Assembly: GCA_017420125.1 (NCBI GenBank)
Contig: JAFOJR010000126.1
Coordinates: 1-7,639 of the forward strand
DNA: 7,639 nucleotides
Direction of reading: 5' to 3'
DNA from: Oscillospiraceae bacterium
GTDB taxonomy: Bacteria > Bacillota > Clostridia > Oscillospirales > Oscillospiraceae
Shown: positions 1 to 6,665 of the stretch, piece by piece
Layout: the number at the start of each line of letters is the position of its first letter
Position numbering within the stretch: position 1 is the first letter of the stretch
Notes under the pieces: model-generated
What the model was told of the DNA's origin: nothing
The model's database searches: none
Seen by the model: the letters and a program-made list of their open reading frames with translations, nothing else
Translations under genes and position numbers: made by a program

Positions 1-1
1 C

Positions 2-2581
2 GCAGGGTACGAAGATTTTACCGACAAGGACAAGATTACTCATAAGCAAGCTGTCCAGACGTTGGTAGAATTGAACATTATCAATGGTAAAGAAGACGGA
101 AGCTACTATGATCCGCAGGGAACGCTGACCCGTGCAGAAGCTGCCAAACTGGTTTGCGTCGTTCTGAACGGCGGCAAGGAACCCGTTCTGGGCGACCCCG
201 ACTCTGTAAGCTACAAGGACACCAAGGGCACTTGGGCTGCAGCTTACATTGAATATGTATCCAGCCTGGGTATTGTTGCCGGCGACGGCCAGGGTTACTT
301 CAAGCCCACCGACACCGTTACCGCCAGCCAGCTGGCAAAGATGCTGTTGGTTGCAATCGGCTATGATGCAGAGTTCGAAGGCATGGTAGGCAGCCAGTGG
401 CAAAGCAAGACCGACGCTCTGGCAAACCGCAACAACCTGTATGCAGAGCTGGACGGCCTGGTTACCAGCAATCCTCTGAACCGTGACGATGCAGCCCAGA
501 TCATCTACAATGCTATGGACGCATTGCTGGTTCGTTATCAGTCCGCTGGTGAAAACGGCGCTGTCGGCACCGTTGCTGATCCCACCAACGAAACCGTTCT
601 CAGCCGTTACTTCAACACTGACACCGTTGTCGGCGTTGTTGTTGCAAACGACATTTTCGCAGTAGACGGCACCAAGGCTCCCACCGACAAGATCAAGGTT
701 GAAGTCCGCACCGTTAACAGCGAAAACGATGGCGGCCTCATCACTTTGCCGGTTGATGTAGACAACGATCTGGTTGGCCAGGAAGTCACTGTCTACGTGA
801 AGAACCTGGGCAAGACCACCCAGACCGTGATCGGCGGCGTGGTTCCCACTGAAAAGAACGTTATTGTTATTACTACCGAAGCTCTGAAGGATAACAAGAA
901 GGTTGACGATTTCCTGAAGAAGAGCGACCTGAGCATCGATAACGCTGCTCTGATCTGGAACGGCGTGATTGATACTTATGACGACATCTACAATGATGCT
1001 CTGCTGAACGAATTCGGCGGCATGGAACGCAAGCTCATCGACAACAACGATGACGGCGATGCAGACTATGTCCTTGTTCTGGAAAAGACCCTGACGAAGG
1101 TCACCGCTTATGACACCAAGAACGAAAACCTGAAGCTGGACGGCAGTGACGAAAAGATCGCCTTTGAAGATACCGAAATCACCGGTACCATCGCAAAGAA
1201 CGATTATGTCCTGGCAGTTGACTTCAACGGCCTCCTCTACATTGAAAAGGCAGAAACCGTGAACGGTAAAGTTGAGAAGGTTAACACCACCAACTACAAC
1301 ATCACGGTGGATGGCAAGGACTATGCAATGTCCTGGCTGGACGAAGCAACCGATCTGGATTGGTCTTATCCCAGCGCTGCTCTGATCAATAAGACCTATG
1401 ACTTCTATCTGGACAACGACGGCAACGTCATTGCATGGGGCAAGCCCATCGGCGCTGCAAGAGAGTACGGTCTGGTTATCGCTGCCGGCTCCGAAGCAGA
1501 CATCCTGCACAACAGCAGCTCCGCTGTGAAGATGGTACTGGCTGACGGCTCCCAGAAGGTATTCTATGTTGACCTGAAGGCAACCGCGGACAATATCAAC
1601 GACACATTTGATGCAGACATTACCGAAGATGAAGTTGCAGAATTCATTGATGAAATGGGTTATTTCGTGGGCGACGAACTCTATGGCTTCCTCGTTGCTT
1701 ACACCCTGAACGACGATGGCACCATCACGCTGAACACCGGCGACAATGACAGCTGGATGCTGATGATGGATCCCGAAGGTGAAGACGGCAACGGCGAATA
1801 TGCAACCCGCACCAACAGCACCTATACCGACGGTCCTATCTCCGCACTGGCAAGCAACAGCACCATCTACTTCTTCTACAACACCGAAACGGAAGAATAC
1901 AGCGTTATCAGCGGCATCGGCAAGCTGCCGTTGAAGGATGACGAAACTCTGGTTCGCCAGGTTGCCGCTGCTGATGATGACGGCAGCATCATCGCAGAAG
2001 CTGCATTCATCTGCGGCGTTGTTGAAACCGAAGGCGACTATGCATACGTATTAGACGGCTACACCATCAACGCTGACAAGGATCTGGAATACACTGTCAT
2101 CAAGGCAGACGCTTCCACCGATACCATCGTGGTCGATAAGAACAATGCGATTGAAGAAGGCCTGTATAAGCTGGTCAACATCAATGACAAGACCGAAGCA
2201 AGAGAAGACGAACACATCCAGAGCGGTATTGTCACTCAGATCAGTGGCGACGGCTCCACCATGGTCACCGATGGCGGCAACTTCACCATTGCTTCCGATG
2301 TGAAGGTGGTTGACATCACCGATACCGATGCTCCCGCAGCAATCGAGATCACTGATGTCGCTGCAGGCAATGCAATCTTCTTCATCACAGATGATGACGG
2401 CCTGATCACCACCATCTTTGTGAACACTGACGCTGCTGACGAAGGTACGGTCGAACCCGAACCGACCGAACTCCCTGAACCTCCTGTTCCGACCGCAGTA
2501 CCCGCTGACCCTGTTCCGACCGATGAGCCCACTCCAGAGCCCTCCGATGAGACTCCTACTATTACCCCCAACGACTATTAA
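2..2581 (+). CDS. SLH-domain surface (S-layer-type) protein, 5'-truncated by window edge
   Basis: This is probably an exported, non-enzymatic cell-wall protein held by S-layer homology domains to secondary cell-wall polymer. The frame is open from base 2, and 859 residues are visible. By alignment with the downstream paralogue, only about 26 residues (the signal peptide) are missing, so the TTG at 62 is not the real start. SLH1 spans about visible residues 3-55 (with TLTRAEAAKL), SLH2 about 71-123 (TRAE position reads TASQ) and a weaker SLH3 about 131-175 (NRDDAAQ). The body of about 630 residues has an EF-hand-like acidic loop (DNNDDGDAD, 1040-1066) but no domain I can name. The last 42 residues are rich in Pro, Glu and Thr. 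The protein is visibly very acidic. Codon use is strongly biased (AAG, AAC, GGC, ACC, GCT, GTT), as in highly expressed genes, so it may be an abundant surface protein; that is inference. The SLH assignment is firm and the exact role unknown. Confidence 0.9.
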   Translation, partial: AGYEDFTDKDKITHKQAVQTLVELNIINGKEDGSYYDPQGTLTRAEAAKLVCVVLNGGKEPVLGDPDSVSYKDTKGTWAAAYIEYVSSLGIVAGDGQGYFKPTDTVTASQLAKMLLVAIGYDAEFEGMVGSQWQSKTDALANRNNLYAELDGLVTSNPLNRDDAAQIIYNAMDALLVRYQSAGENGAVGTVADPTNETVLSRYFNTDTVVGVVVANDIFAVDGTKAPTDKIKVEVRTVNSENDGGLITLPVDVDNDLVGQEVTVYVKNLGKTTQTVIGGVVPTEKNVIVITTEALKDNKKVDDFLKKSDLSIDNAALIWNGVIDTYDDIYNDALLNEFGGMERKLIDNNDDGDADYVLVLEKTLTKVTAYDTKNENLKLDGSDEKIAFEDTEITGTIAKNDYVLAVDFNGLLYIEKAETVNGKVEKVNTTNYNITVDGKDYAMSWLDEATDLDWSYPSAALINKTYDFYLDNDGNVIAWGKPIGAAREYGLVIAAGSEADILHNSSSAVKMVLADGSQKVFYVDLKATADNINDTFDADITEDEVAEFIDEMGYFVGDELYGFLVAYTLNDDGTITLNTGDNDSWMLMMDPEGEDGNGEYATRTNSTYTDGPISALASNSTIYFFYNTETEEYSVISGIGKLPLKDDETLVRQVAAADDDGSIIAEAAFICGVVETEGDYAYVLDGYTINADKDLEYTVIKADASTDTIVVDKNNAIEEGLYKLVNINDKTEAREDEHIQSGIVTQISGDGSTMVTDGGNFTIASDVKVVDITDTDAPAAIEITDVAAGNAIFFITDDDGLITTIFVNTDAADEGTVEPEPTELPEPPVPTAVPADPVPTDEPTPEPSDETPTITPNDY
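2483..2522 (+). repeat. 13-bp direct repeat in the Pro-rich tail coding region
   Basis: CCTGTTCCGACCG occurs at 2483-2495 and again at 2510-2522. The two copies are offset by 27 bases, which is exactly nine codons, so both encode the same Pro-Val-Pro-Thr peptide. This looks like a small in-frame duplication within the low-complexity C-terminal tail of the first SLH protein. Confidence 0.7.
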
Positions 2582-2678
2582 TCCCGAACCCTAAGGGATA
2601 ACAGTGATTCAGTTCACAAGAATCCAATGCTTATAAAAGCTGGATGACACATCGTTGAATGTGCTCCCAATGGGAGAT
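2581..2678 (+). other. 3' untranslated region with several short inverted repeats
   Basis: This stretch between the first SLH stop codon and the terminator has no plausible gene. It holds a series of short potential hairpins: ATCCC/GGGAT (2581-2599), GTGA/TCAC (2604-2617), GCTT-ATAA-AAGC (2629-2640) and CTCCC-AAT-GGGAG (2664-2676). Each is short and could be chance, but together they suggest a structured 3' end on the mRNA. No promoter was recognised here. Confidence 0.35.
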
Positions 2679-2711
2679 GGCCGCCCCGCAGATGCGGGGC
2701 GGCCGTTTTTT
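2679..2711 (+). terminator. Strong intrinsic terminator after the first SLH gene
   Basis: A perfect 11-bp GC-rich stem is formed by GGCCGCCCCGC (2679-2689) and its complement (2694-2704), with a four-base AGAT loop. One G and then six T (2706-2711) follow. This is a textbook rho-independent terminator. It separates the two SLH genes into independent transcription units. Confidence 0.95.
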
Positions 2712-2730
2712 ACAGCAGTTTCACCCGGGG

Positions 2731-2760
2731 TTGACAAAAAAACCAAATTCACGCTATCAT
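2731..2760 (+). promoter_or_regulatory. Sigma-A-type promoter of the second SLH gene
   Basis: A perfect -35 box TTGACA (2731-2736) is followed, after an 18-base A-rich spacer, by a -10 box TATCAT (2755-2760). The -35 box begins only 19 bases after the T tract of the upstream terminator. Transcription would start near 2767, giving a leader of only about 20-25 bases. The position directly before the ribosome binding site supports the call. Confidence 0.8.
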
Positions 2761-2774
2761 ATCAATAAAGCATC

Positions 2775-2782
2775 AAAGGAGG
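2775..2782 (+). promoter_or_regulatory. Ribosome binding site of the second SLH gene
   Basis: AAAGGAGG lies 7 bases before the GTG at 2790 and 5 bases before an overlapping, out-of-frame ATG at 2788 (sequence ATGTG). The GTG spacing is good, and only the GTG frame encodes a signal peptide and SLH domains, so this site fixes the start at 2790. Confidence 0.88.
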
Positions 2783-2789
2783 CGATCAT

Positions 2790-5237
2790 GTGGGACGTGG
2801 AAAACGAATCTTTTCTCTGGCGTTGGGACTGGCCCTTTTGCTGGGGCTTCTGGCCATTGGCGCCAGTGCGGGATATGATGAATTCACGGACAAGAACAAA
2901 ATTACCCATCCGGATGCCGTTAAGCTGCTGGTGGAACTGCATGTGGTGGCAGGCAAAGAAGACGGCAGCTTTTTTGACCCGCAGGGAACGCTGACCCGCG
3001 CCGAAGCCGCAAAGCTGATCTGCGTAGTGCTCAGCGGCGGGGCGGAGCCCACGCTGGGAAGCACAGATCAATTGAGCTACAGCGACACGAAAAACACATG
3101 GGGCGCTGCGTATATTGAATATGTGACCGCACGGGGGATTGTGGCCGGTGACGGACATGGCCATTTTCGCCCCAACGACATGGTGACAGGAACCCAACTG
3201 GCAAAAATGCTTTTGGTGGCTTTGGGATATGATGCAAAGACCGAAGGGATGGTAGGCAGCCAGTGGAGCAGCAAGATCGACGCACTGGCCCAAAAAAATG
3301 GTTTGTATAACGGCCTGAATGCCAAGGACTTCAGCAAGCCCCTGAGCCGGGACGATGCCGCGCTGATGGTTTATCACGCACTGTTTACCAACACCGTACA
3401 GTATTCTGCTTCAGGTGTGGCAAGAACAGGGAAAACCGGGTTAAATCAATATTTCCAAATGGATCTTCTCACCGGAGTCGTGGTTGCCAACGACGTTTTC
3501 ACTCTTTCGGCAGGAACGACAACGGCGGCGCCCGCGGGAAAGAGCAAACTGTTTATCCGAACCCGCAATCTGGGGACAGAAGGCACCATCCTCTGGTATG
3601 AAGGCAACACTGTTACTTTGCCGCTGGACTGTGAAAACAGCTGGGTGGGTCAGGAAATACAGGTGCTGGTGAAAAATCTGGGCGGAAACAGTCCATCCGT
3701 TTACGGCACCGCGGTTTTGACCGGACGGAATAAACAGGTGTCCACCGCAGATGCGTTGACCGCCGACGGCGTGACCCAATTGCTCAGCCAGGCAGGACTG
3801 CGTTTTGCAGACGCTGTGGTAGTGGCGGAAAACGGACGGGTAACAGGCGTCCAAACGGTGAAGAAAGCCCAATCTTCCTTCCAGGAAAAGCTGGGCGGCG
3901 TACAGCGCCGGGCCATTGACAACAACGGAGACGGAATTGTCGACTGTGTTTTGCGGACGCAGCCGGTTTTGAGCAGAGTGTCAAGCGTTGAAAGAGATCA
4001 GAGCGTTTCTGTTGAAGGCTTTGGCACCATTGCAGCGGAAAATCTTTCTCTGGCAGGCAGTGTCGCTCCCAACGACATGGTGCTGCTTTACCGGTATGGC
4101 CCCTCTATGATCTATCTCGAAAAGGCGAAAACCGTAACAGGGACGATCTCGGCTTACCAATCGTCCAGCAGTTCTATGACCATTGGCGGAAAATCGTATG
4201 CCCAGTCTGCCCTGCTCTGCATCGCCGAGGGGATGGCGGCAGCAGTGCCCAGTGAAAATCTGGTGGGCACGAGGCATCTCTTCTATCTGGATGCCCAGAA
4301 CAATCTGATTGCGTATGACCCGCTGGAAGAATTCCCGGTGGTTCCGGAGCCTGTGGCCGAAGGGTACGGGCTGGTTCTGAGCGCCAATGTGACAGCGGCA
4401 GGGACCGGCGTGAAAGGCACCGTTTCGCTTCTGACGGAAAGTGGGAATCAGAAAACTTACACTGTCACCGCATGGGAAGGCCTGGCTGCTTCCGCACAGA
4501 ATCTGCAGGGCAGCATTGTGGCATATCAGGCAGATGCCGGCGGGAACGCCATTCTCGTGTCCACACAGGCAGACGGCACTCACAATTTGCAGGAACAGGC
4601 AGTCAGCAGCAACAGCAGCTATGCGCAGGATGGCTGTTCCATTGTTCCCGGCAACAACACGATTTATTTCTTCCAAAACGGGAAAAACACCTGGGTGGTT
4701 ACAGGTGTTCAAAATCTTCCTGCCGCCGCGGGAAGCACGATCCGCGAAGTGGCCTATGCGGAAGAAAACGGGAAATACATTGCCTTGGCGGCGCGTGTGG
4801 AAAGCGGATCGGCGCAGGCAAATGATTATGTCTATGTTTTGAAAGGGCCGATTACCGTCAACCCGACGGGCGTGACAGAATATGTTTATTATGTTACGTA
4901 CGGCAAGGACAAAACCGGCATGATTGACACCATCTTCAGCCGCAAGTCATATAGCCAGACAGGACTGTATCACCAGTCAGGGACTGCAAAGAACGCTGTT
5001 TTGACAAAAGATACTTTGATTCAAAGCGGCACCATCCAGCAGATTTCCGCCGGCGGCACAGCGTTGAAATTAAACGGACAAACCTATTCCGTGACAAGCA
5101 ATGCGGTCGTATTGGATGTGATGGACGTTGAGATGCCCAGCATCATCCAGTGGGAAGATCTGCGGGTAGGAGACCAGATTTCCGTTGGGCTGAACCAAAG
5201 CGGCGCAATACAGGAAATTTACCTGGTGAACGGATAA
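2790..5237 (+). CDS. SLH-domain surface (S-layer-type) protein, complete
   Basis: This is a secreted cell-wall protein of 815 residues and the paralogue of the upstream gene. The GTG start is chosen because the signal peptide begins directly after it: a basic start (MGRGKR), a Leu/Ala-rich core (about 8-24) and a probable cleavage site after ASA (residue 27). SLH1 covers about 28-82 (TRAE at 69-72), SLH2 about 97-150 (TGTQ in place of TRAE) and SLH3 about 158-200 (SRDDAA). The body of about 600 residues aligns with the first protein throughout, including an acidic DNNGDGIVD loop (residues 377-385) that resembles an EF-hand-like calcium site. It ends at the position where the first protein begins its Pro-rich tail, so it has no tail. 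Codon use is less biased and the protein less acidic than its neighbour, which suggests lower expression. It has its own promoter and ends at a two-way terminator. Attachment to pyruvylated wall polymer is expected from the SLH family; further function is unknown. Confidence 0.93.
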   Translation: MGRGKRIFSLALGLALLLGLLAIGASAGYDEFTDKNKITHPDAVKLLVELHVVAGKEDGSFFDPQGTLTRAEAAKLICVVLSGGAEPTLGSTDQLSYSDTKNTWGAAYIEYVTARGIVAGDGHGHFRPNDMVTGTQLAKMLLVALGYDAKTEGMVGSQWSSKIDALAQKNGLYNGLNAKDFSKPLSRDDAALMVYHALFTNTVQYSASGVARTGKTGLNQYFQMDLLTGVVVANDVFTLSAGTTTAAPAGKSKLFIRTRNLGTEGTILWYEGNTVTLPLDCENSWVGQEIQVLVKNLGGNSPSVYGTAVLTGRNKQVSTADALTADGVTQLLSQAGLRFADAVVVAENGRVTGVQTVKKAQSSFQEKLGGVQRRAIDNNGDGIVDCVLRTQPVLSRVSSVERDQSVSVEGFGTIAAENLSLAGSVAPNDMVLLYRYGPSMIYLEKAKTVTGTISAYQSSSSSMTIGGKSYAQSALLCIAEGMAAAVPSENLVGTRHLFYLDAQNNLIAYDPLEEFPVVPEPVAEGYGLVLSANVTAAGTGVKGTVSLLTESGNQKTYTVTAWEGLAASAQNLQGSIVAYQADAGGNAILVSTQADGTHNLQEQAVSSNSSYAQDGCSIVPGNNTIYFFQNGKNTWVVTGVQNLPAAAGSTIREVAYAEENGKYIALAARVESGSAQANDYVYVLKGPITVNPTGVTEYVYYVTYGKDKTGMIDTIFSRKSYSQTGLYHQSGTAKNAVLTKDTLIQSGTIQQISAGGTALKLNGQTYSVTSNAVVLDVMDVEMPSIIQWEDLRVGDQISVGLNQSGAIQEIYLVNG

Positions 5238-5263
5238 AGACCTTTTGCTGCATCGCAGCGGAT

Positions 5264-5314
5264 AAAAAAACAGACGGACAATCTTCCTAACTTGTGGATT
5301 GTCCGTCTGTTTTT
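5264..5314. terminator. Bidirectional intrinsic terminator between convergent units
   Basis: A 14-bp perfect stem, ACAGACGGACAATC (5270-5283) with its complement at 5297-5310, closes a 13-base loop. It is flanked by A7 on the left (5264-5270) and T5 on the right (5310-5314). Read on +, it ends the second SLH transcript. Read on -, it ends the ffh-trmD operon with a seven-T tract. The trmD stop codon (5287-5289) lies in the loop, so the last codons of trmD form one arm of the stem. Confidence 0.93.
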
Positions 5315-6081
5315 GTCTTATCGGATTCCGGAGGGGTGTTTGCCTCCTCGTCTACTTGATCTGCCAGTGCAAGATCCTCTTTGCTTAAATTGCCCCGGCG
5401 GAAGGCGGCCCATAAGTCCGGCCGCCGCTGCCGCGTGCGGCGCATGGATTCTTTCCGACGCCATTTGGCCACATTGACATGATGACCGGAAAGAAGGATG
5501 CCGGGAACCTGCCGGTCATGCCAGATTTCCGGACGGGAATACTGCGGATGCTCCAACAGCCCGTCCCAGTGGCTTTCTCCGGTGAAACAGTCCTCACACC
5601 GCAGAACGCCGGGTACCAGGCGGCATACGGCGTCTGCCACAGCCATGGCAGGGATTTCACCGCCGGTGAGGACGAAATCGCCGATGGAGAGCTCTTCGTC
5701 CACACATTCCTCCAAAAAGCGTTCGTCCACACCCTCATAATGACCGCAGACCAGAAGCAGACGGCCGTATTCTTTCAGGCGCTTGGCGTCCGCCTGGCGA
5801 AAGACCCGGCCGGCAGGGGACATATAAATGGTGTGGACATGCTGACCGGCGCTGTCCTGGATGTGCTTCCAGCAGTGATACAGGGGGTCGGCCTGCATCA
5901 CCATGCCTACGCCGCCGCCATAGGGATAGTCGTCCACCTGTTTTTGTTTATTGCGGGTATAATCCCGAATCTGATGACATTCGATGCGGATATAGCCGCG
6001 TTCCTGCGCTCTGCCCAAAATACTCTCACAGAGCATATCCCCTACCACATCAGGGAAAAGGGTCATAATATCAATTCTCAT
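5287..6081 (-). CDS. trmD: tRNA (guanine-37-N1)-methyltransferase TrmD
   Basis: TrmD transfers methyl from S-adenosylmethionine to N1 of G37 in tRNAs reading CNN and some other codons, preventing +1 frameshifting. It works as a trefoil-knot (SPOUT) dimer in the cytoplasm. The hallmarks are present: DYPYGGGVGM (51-60), SPAGR (88-92), GHYEGVDER (113-121), SIGDFVLTGGE (132-142), Arg154 in the RLVPGVL segment, and the HPQYSRPEIW and LLSGHH motifs. The first 160 residues align to my memory of E. coli TrmD without gaps. Position 169, the catalytic Asp in E. coli, appears to be Glu here (GESHWDGLLE). The protein has 264 residues, slightly longer than usual, because of a polar tail encoded partly within the terminator stem. 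The ATG overlaps the rimM stop (ATGA) and only a weak GAGG lies upstream, so translation is probably coupled to rimM. Confidence 0.97.
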   Translation of the reverse strand: MRIDIMTLFPDVVGDMLCESILGRAQERGYIRIECHQIRDYTRNKQKQVDDYPYGGGVGMVMQADPLYHCWKHIQDSAGQHVHTIYMSPAGRVFRQADAKRLKEYGRLLLVCGHYEGVDERFLEECVDEELSIGDFVLTGGEIPAMAVADAVCRLVPGVLRCEDCFTGESHWDGLLEHPQYSRPEIWHDRQVPGILLSGHHVNVAKWRRKESMRRTRQRRPDLWAAFRRGNLSKEDLALADQVDEEANTPPESDKTKTDGQSTS

Positions 6082-6581
6082 TCGTCTACAGCCAGCCCCT
6101 CAATTAAATGAACCGTCATGCGGCCCTGCTCCAGATCCACTGTCTCCACAAAGCCGCCGCGGGCAGGGATGAGATAGGACCGCTCCCCTTTCACGGAATA
6201 TACGTCACCGGCGGGGAGGGGGAACACTTCCACCAGTTTGCCGATGGATTCTCCGGTTTCGGCATCGTACACGGTGAGCCCCACCAGGTCGGCAATAAAA
6301 TACTGTCCTTCGGGCAGCTGGATATTGCTGCGGTCCACATAAATGGTTTTCCCCCGCATACGGGCTGCGTCGTCCACCGTTTCCACACCCGCCAGCCGGG
6401 CCAGGAGACAATTTTTATGCACCCGGCTGCTGACAACGGGAACGGGAGTATGATCGATGTAAAATGCGTCGAATTGCTGTAAAAATGCCGCACTGTCGCA
6501 AAAAGACTGGATTTTCACCTCGCCCTGGATGCCATGGGTATTGACGATCCGGCCGGCTTCTAACAATGGTTTCCTGCTCAT
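6078..6581 (-). CDS. rimM: 16S rRNA processing / 30S maturation factor RimM
   Basis: RimM binds ribosomal protein S19 and helps mature the 3' (head) domain of 16S rRNA in the 30S subunit. The product has 167 residues, normal for the family. The N-terminal RimM domain starts with GRIVNTHGIQGEVKI (10-24) and includes the DDAARMRGKTIYVDR stretch (70-84). The C-terminal PRC-barrel begins at about YFIADLVGLTVYD (94-106), continues through GDVYSVK, and ends with LIPARGGFVETVDL and a VHLIEGL terminus. The start at 6581 is chosen over an in-frame ATG 21 codons upstream. AGGAG lies 6 bases before it, the family begins at this point, and the upstream extension would run through a hairpin. Its stop overlaps the trmD start. 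The gap of 84 bases to khpA is the widest in the operon. Confidence 0.96.
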   Translation of the reverse strand: MSRKPLLEAGRIVNTHGIQGEVKIQSFCDSAAFLQQFDAFYIDHTPVPVVSSRVHKNCLLARLAGVETVDDAARMRGKTIYVDRSNIQLPEGQYFIADLVGLTVYDAETGESIGKLVEVFPLPAGDVYSVKGERSYLIPARGGFVETVDLEQGRMTVHLIEGLAVDE

Positions 6582-6587
6582 AGAATT

Positions 6588-6592
6588 CTCCT
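6588..6592 (-). promoter_or_regulatory. Ribosome binding site of rimM
   Basis: AGGAG on the minus strand lies 6 bases before the ATG at 6581. It decides the rimM start against the in-frame ATG at 6644, which has no comparable site and lies in a hairpin. Confidence 0.85.
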
Positions 6593-6628
6593 GTTTTGGA
6601 TGAAATAAAAAATAGGGAAAATGGCAAG

Positions 6629-6655
6629 AAGTCCACTGAATCATTCAGTGGACTT
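6629..6655 (-). other. Perfect 12-bp hairpin in the khpA-rimM intergenic gap
   Basis: AAGTCCACTGAA (6629-6640) and its perfect complement (6644-6655) enclose a three-base loop. It lies 10 bases after the khpA stop codon in the sense of transcription. On the minus strand no T run directly follows; the next T-rich stretch begins about 9 bases later and is interrupted. It is therefore not a clean terminator in the operon direction. A four-T run follows it on the + strand. It may be a partial terminator, an mRNA-stabilising structure or a processing site that tunes rimM-trmD relative to rpsP-khpA. Confidence 0.7.
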
Positions 6656-6665
6656 TTCAAATGCG

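Noticed and set aside
62..64. TTG as the start of the first SLH gene
   Set aside because: The frame is open to the window edge and the preceding 20 codons align with the start of SLH1 in the paralogue, so the gene begins upstream of the window.
2757..3377. 206-codon minus-strand open frame across the promoter and SLH region
   Set aside because: It overlaps the second SLH signal peptide and SLH domains in antisense, has no recognised domain and would run through the SLH promoter.
3981..4712. 243-codon open frame antisense to the second SLH gene
   Set aside because: It lies wholly opposite a clearly coding SLH gene, shows no recognisable motif and has odd His/Cys-rich composition typical of shadow frames.
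5479..6111. 210-codon plus-strand frame opposite trmD
   Set aside because: It is antisense to an unambiguous trmD, and its sequence matches no family I know.
6582..6644. Longer rimM start 21 codons upstream
   Set aside because: It would begin inside the intergenic hairpin, lacks a good ribosome binding site and adds sequence not seen in RimM; the start at 6581 has AGGAG at 6 bases.
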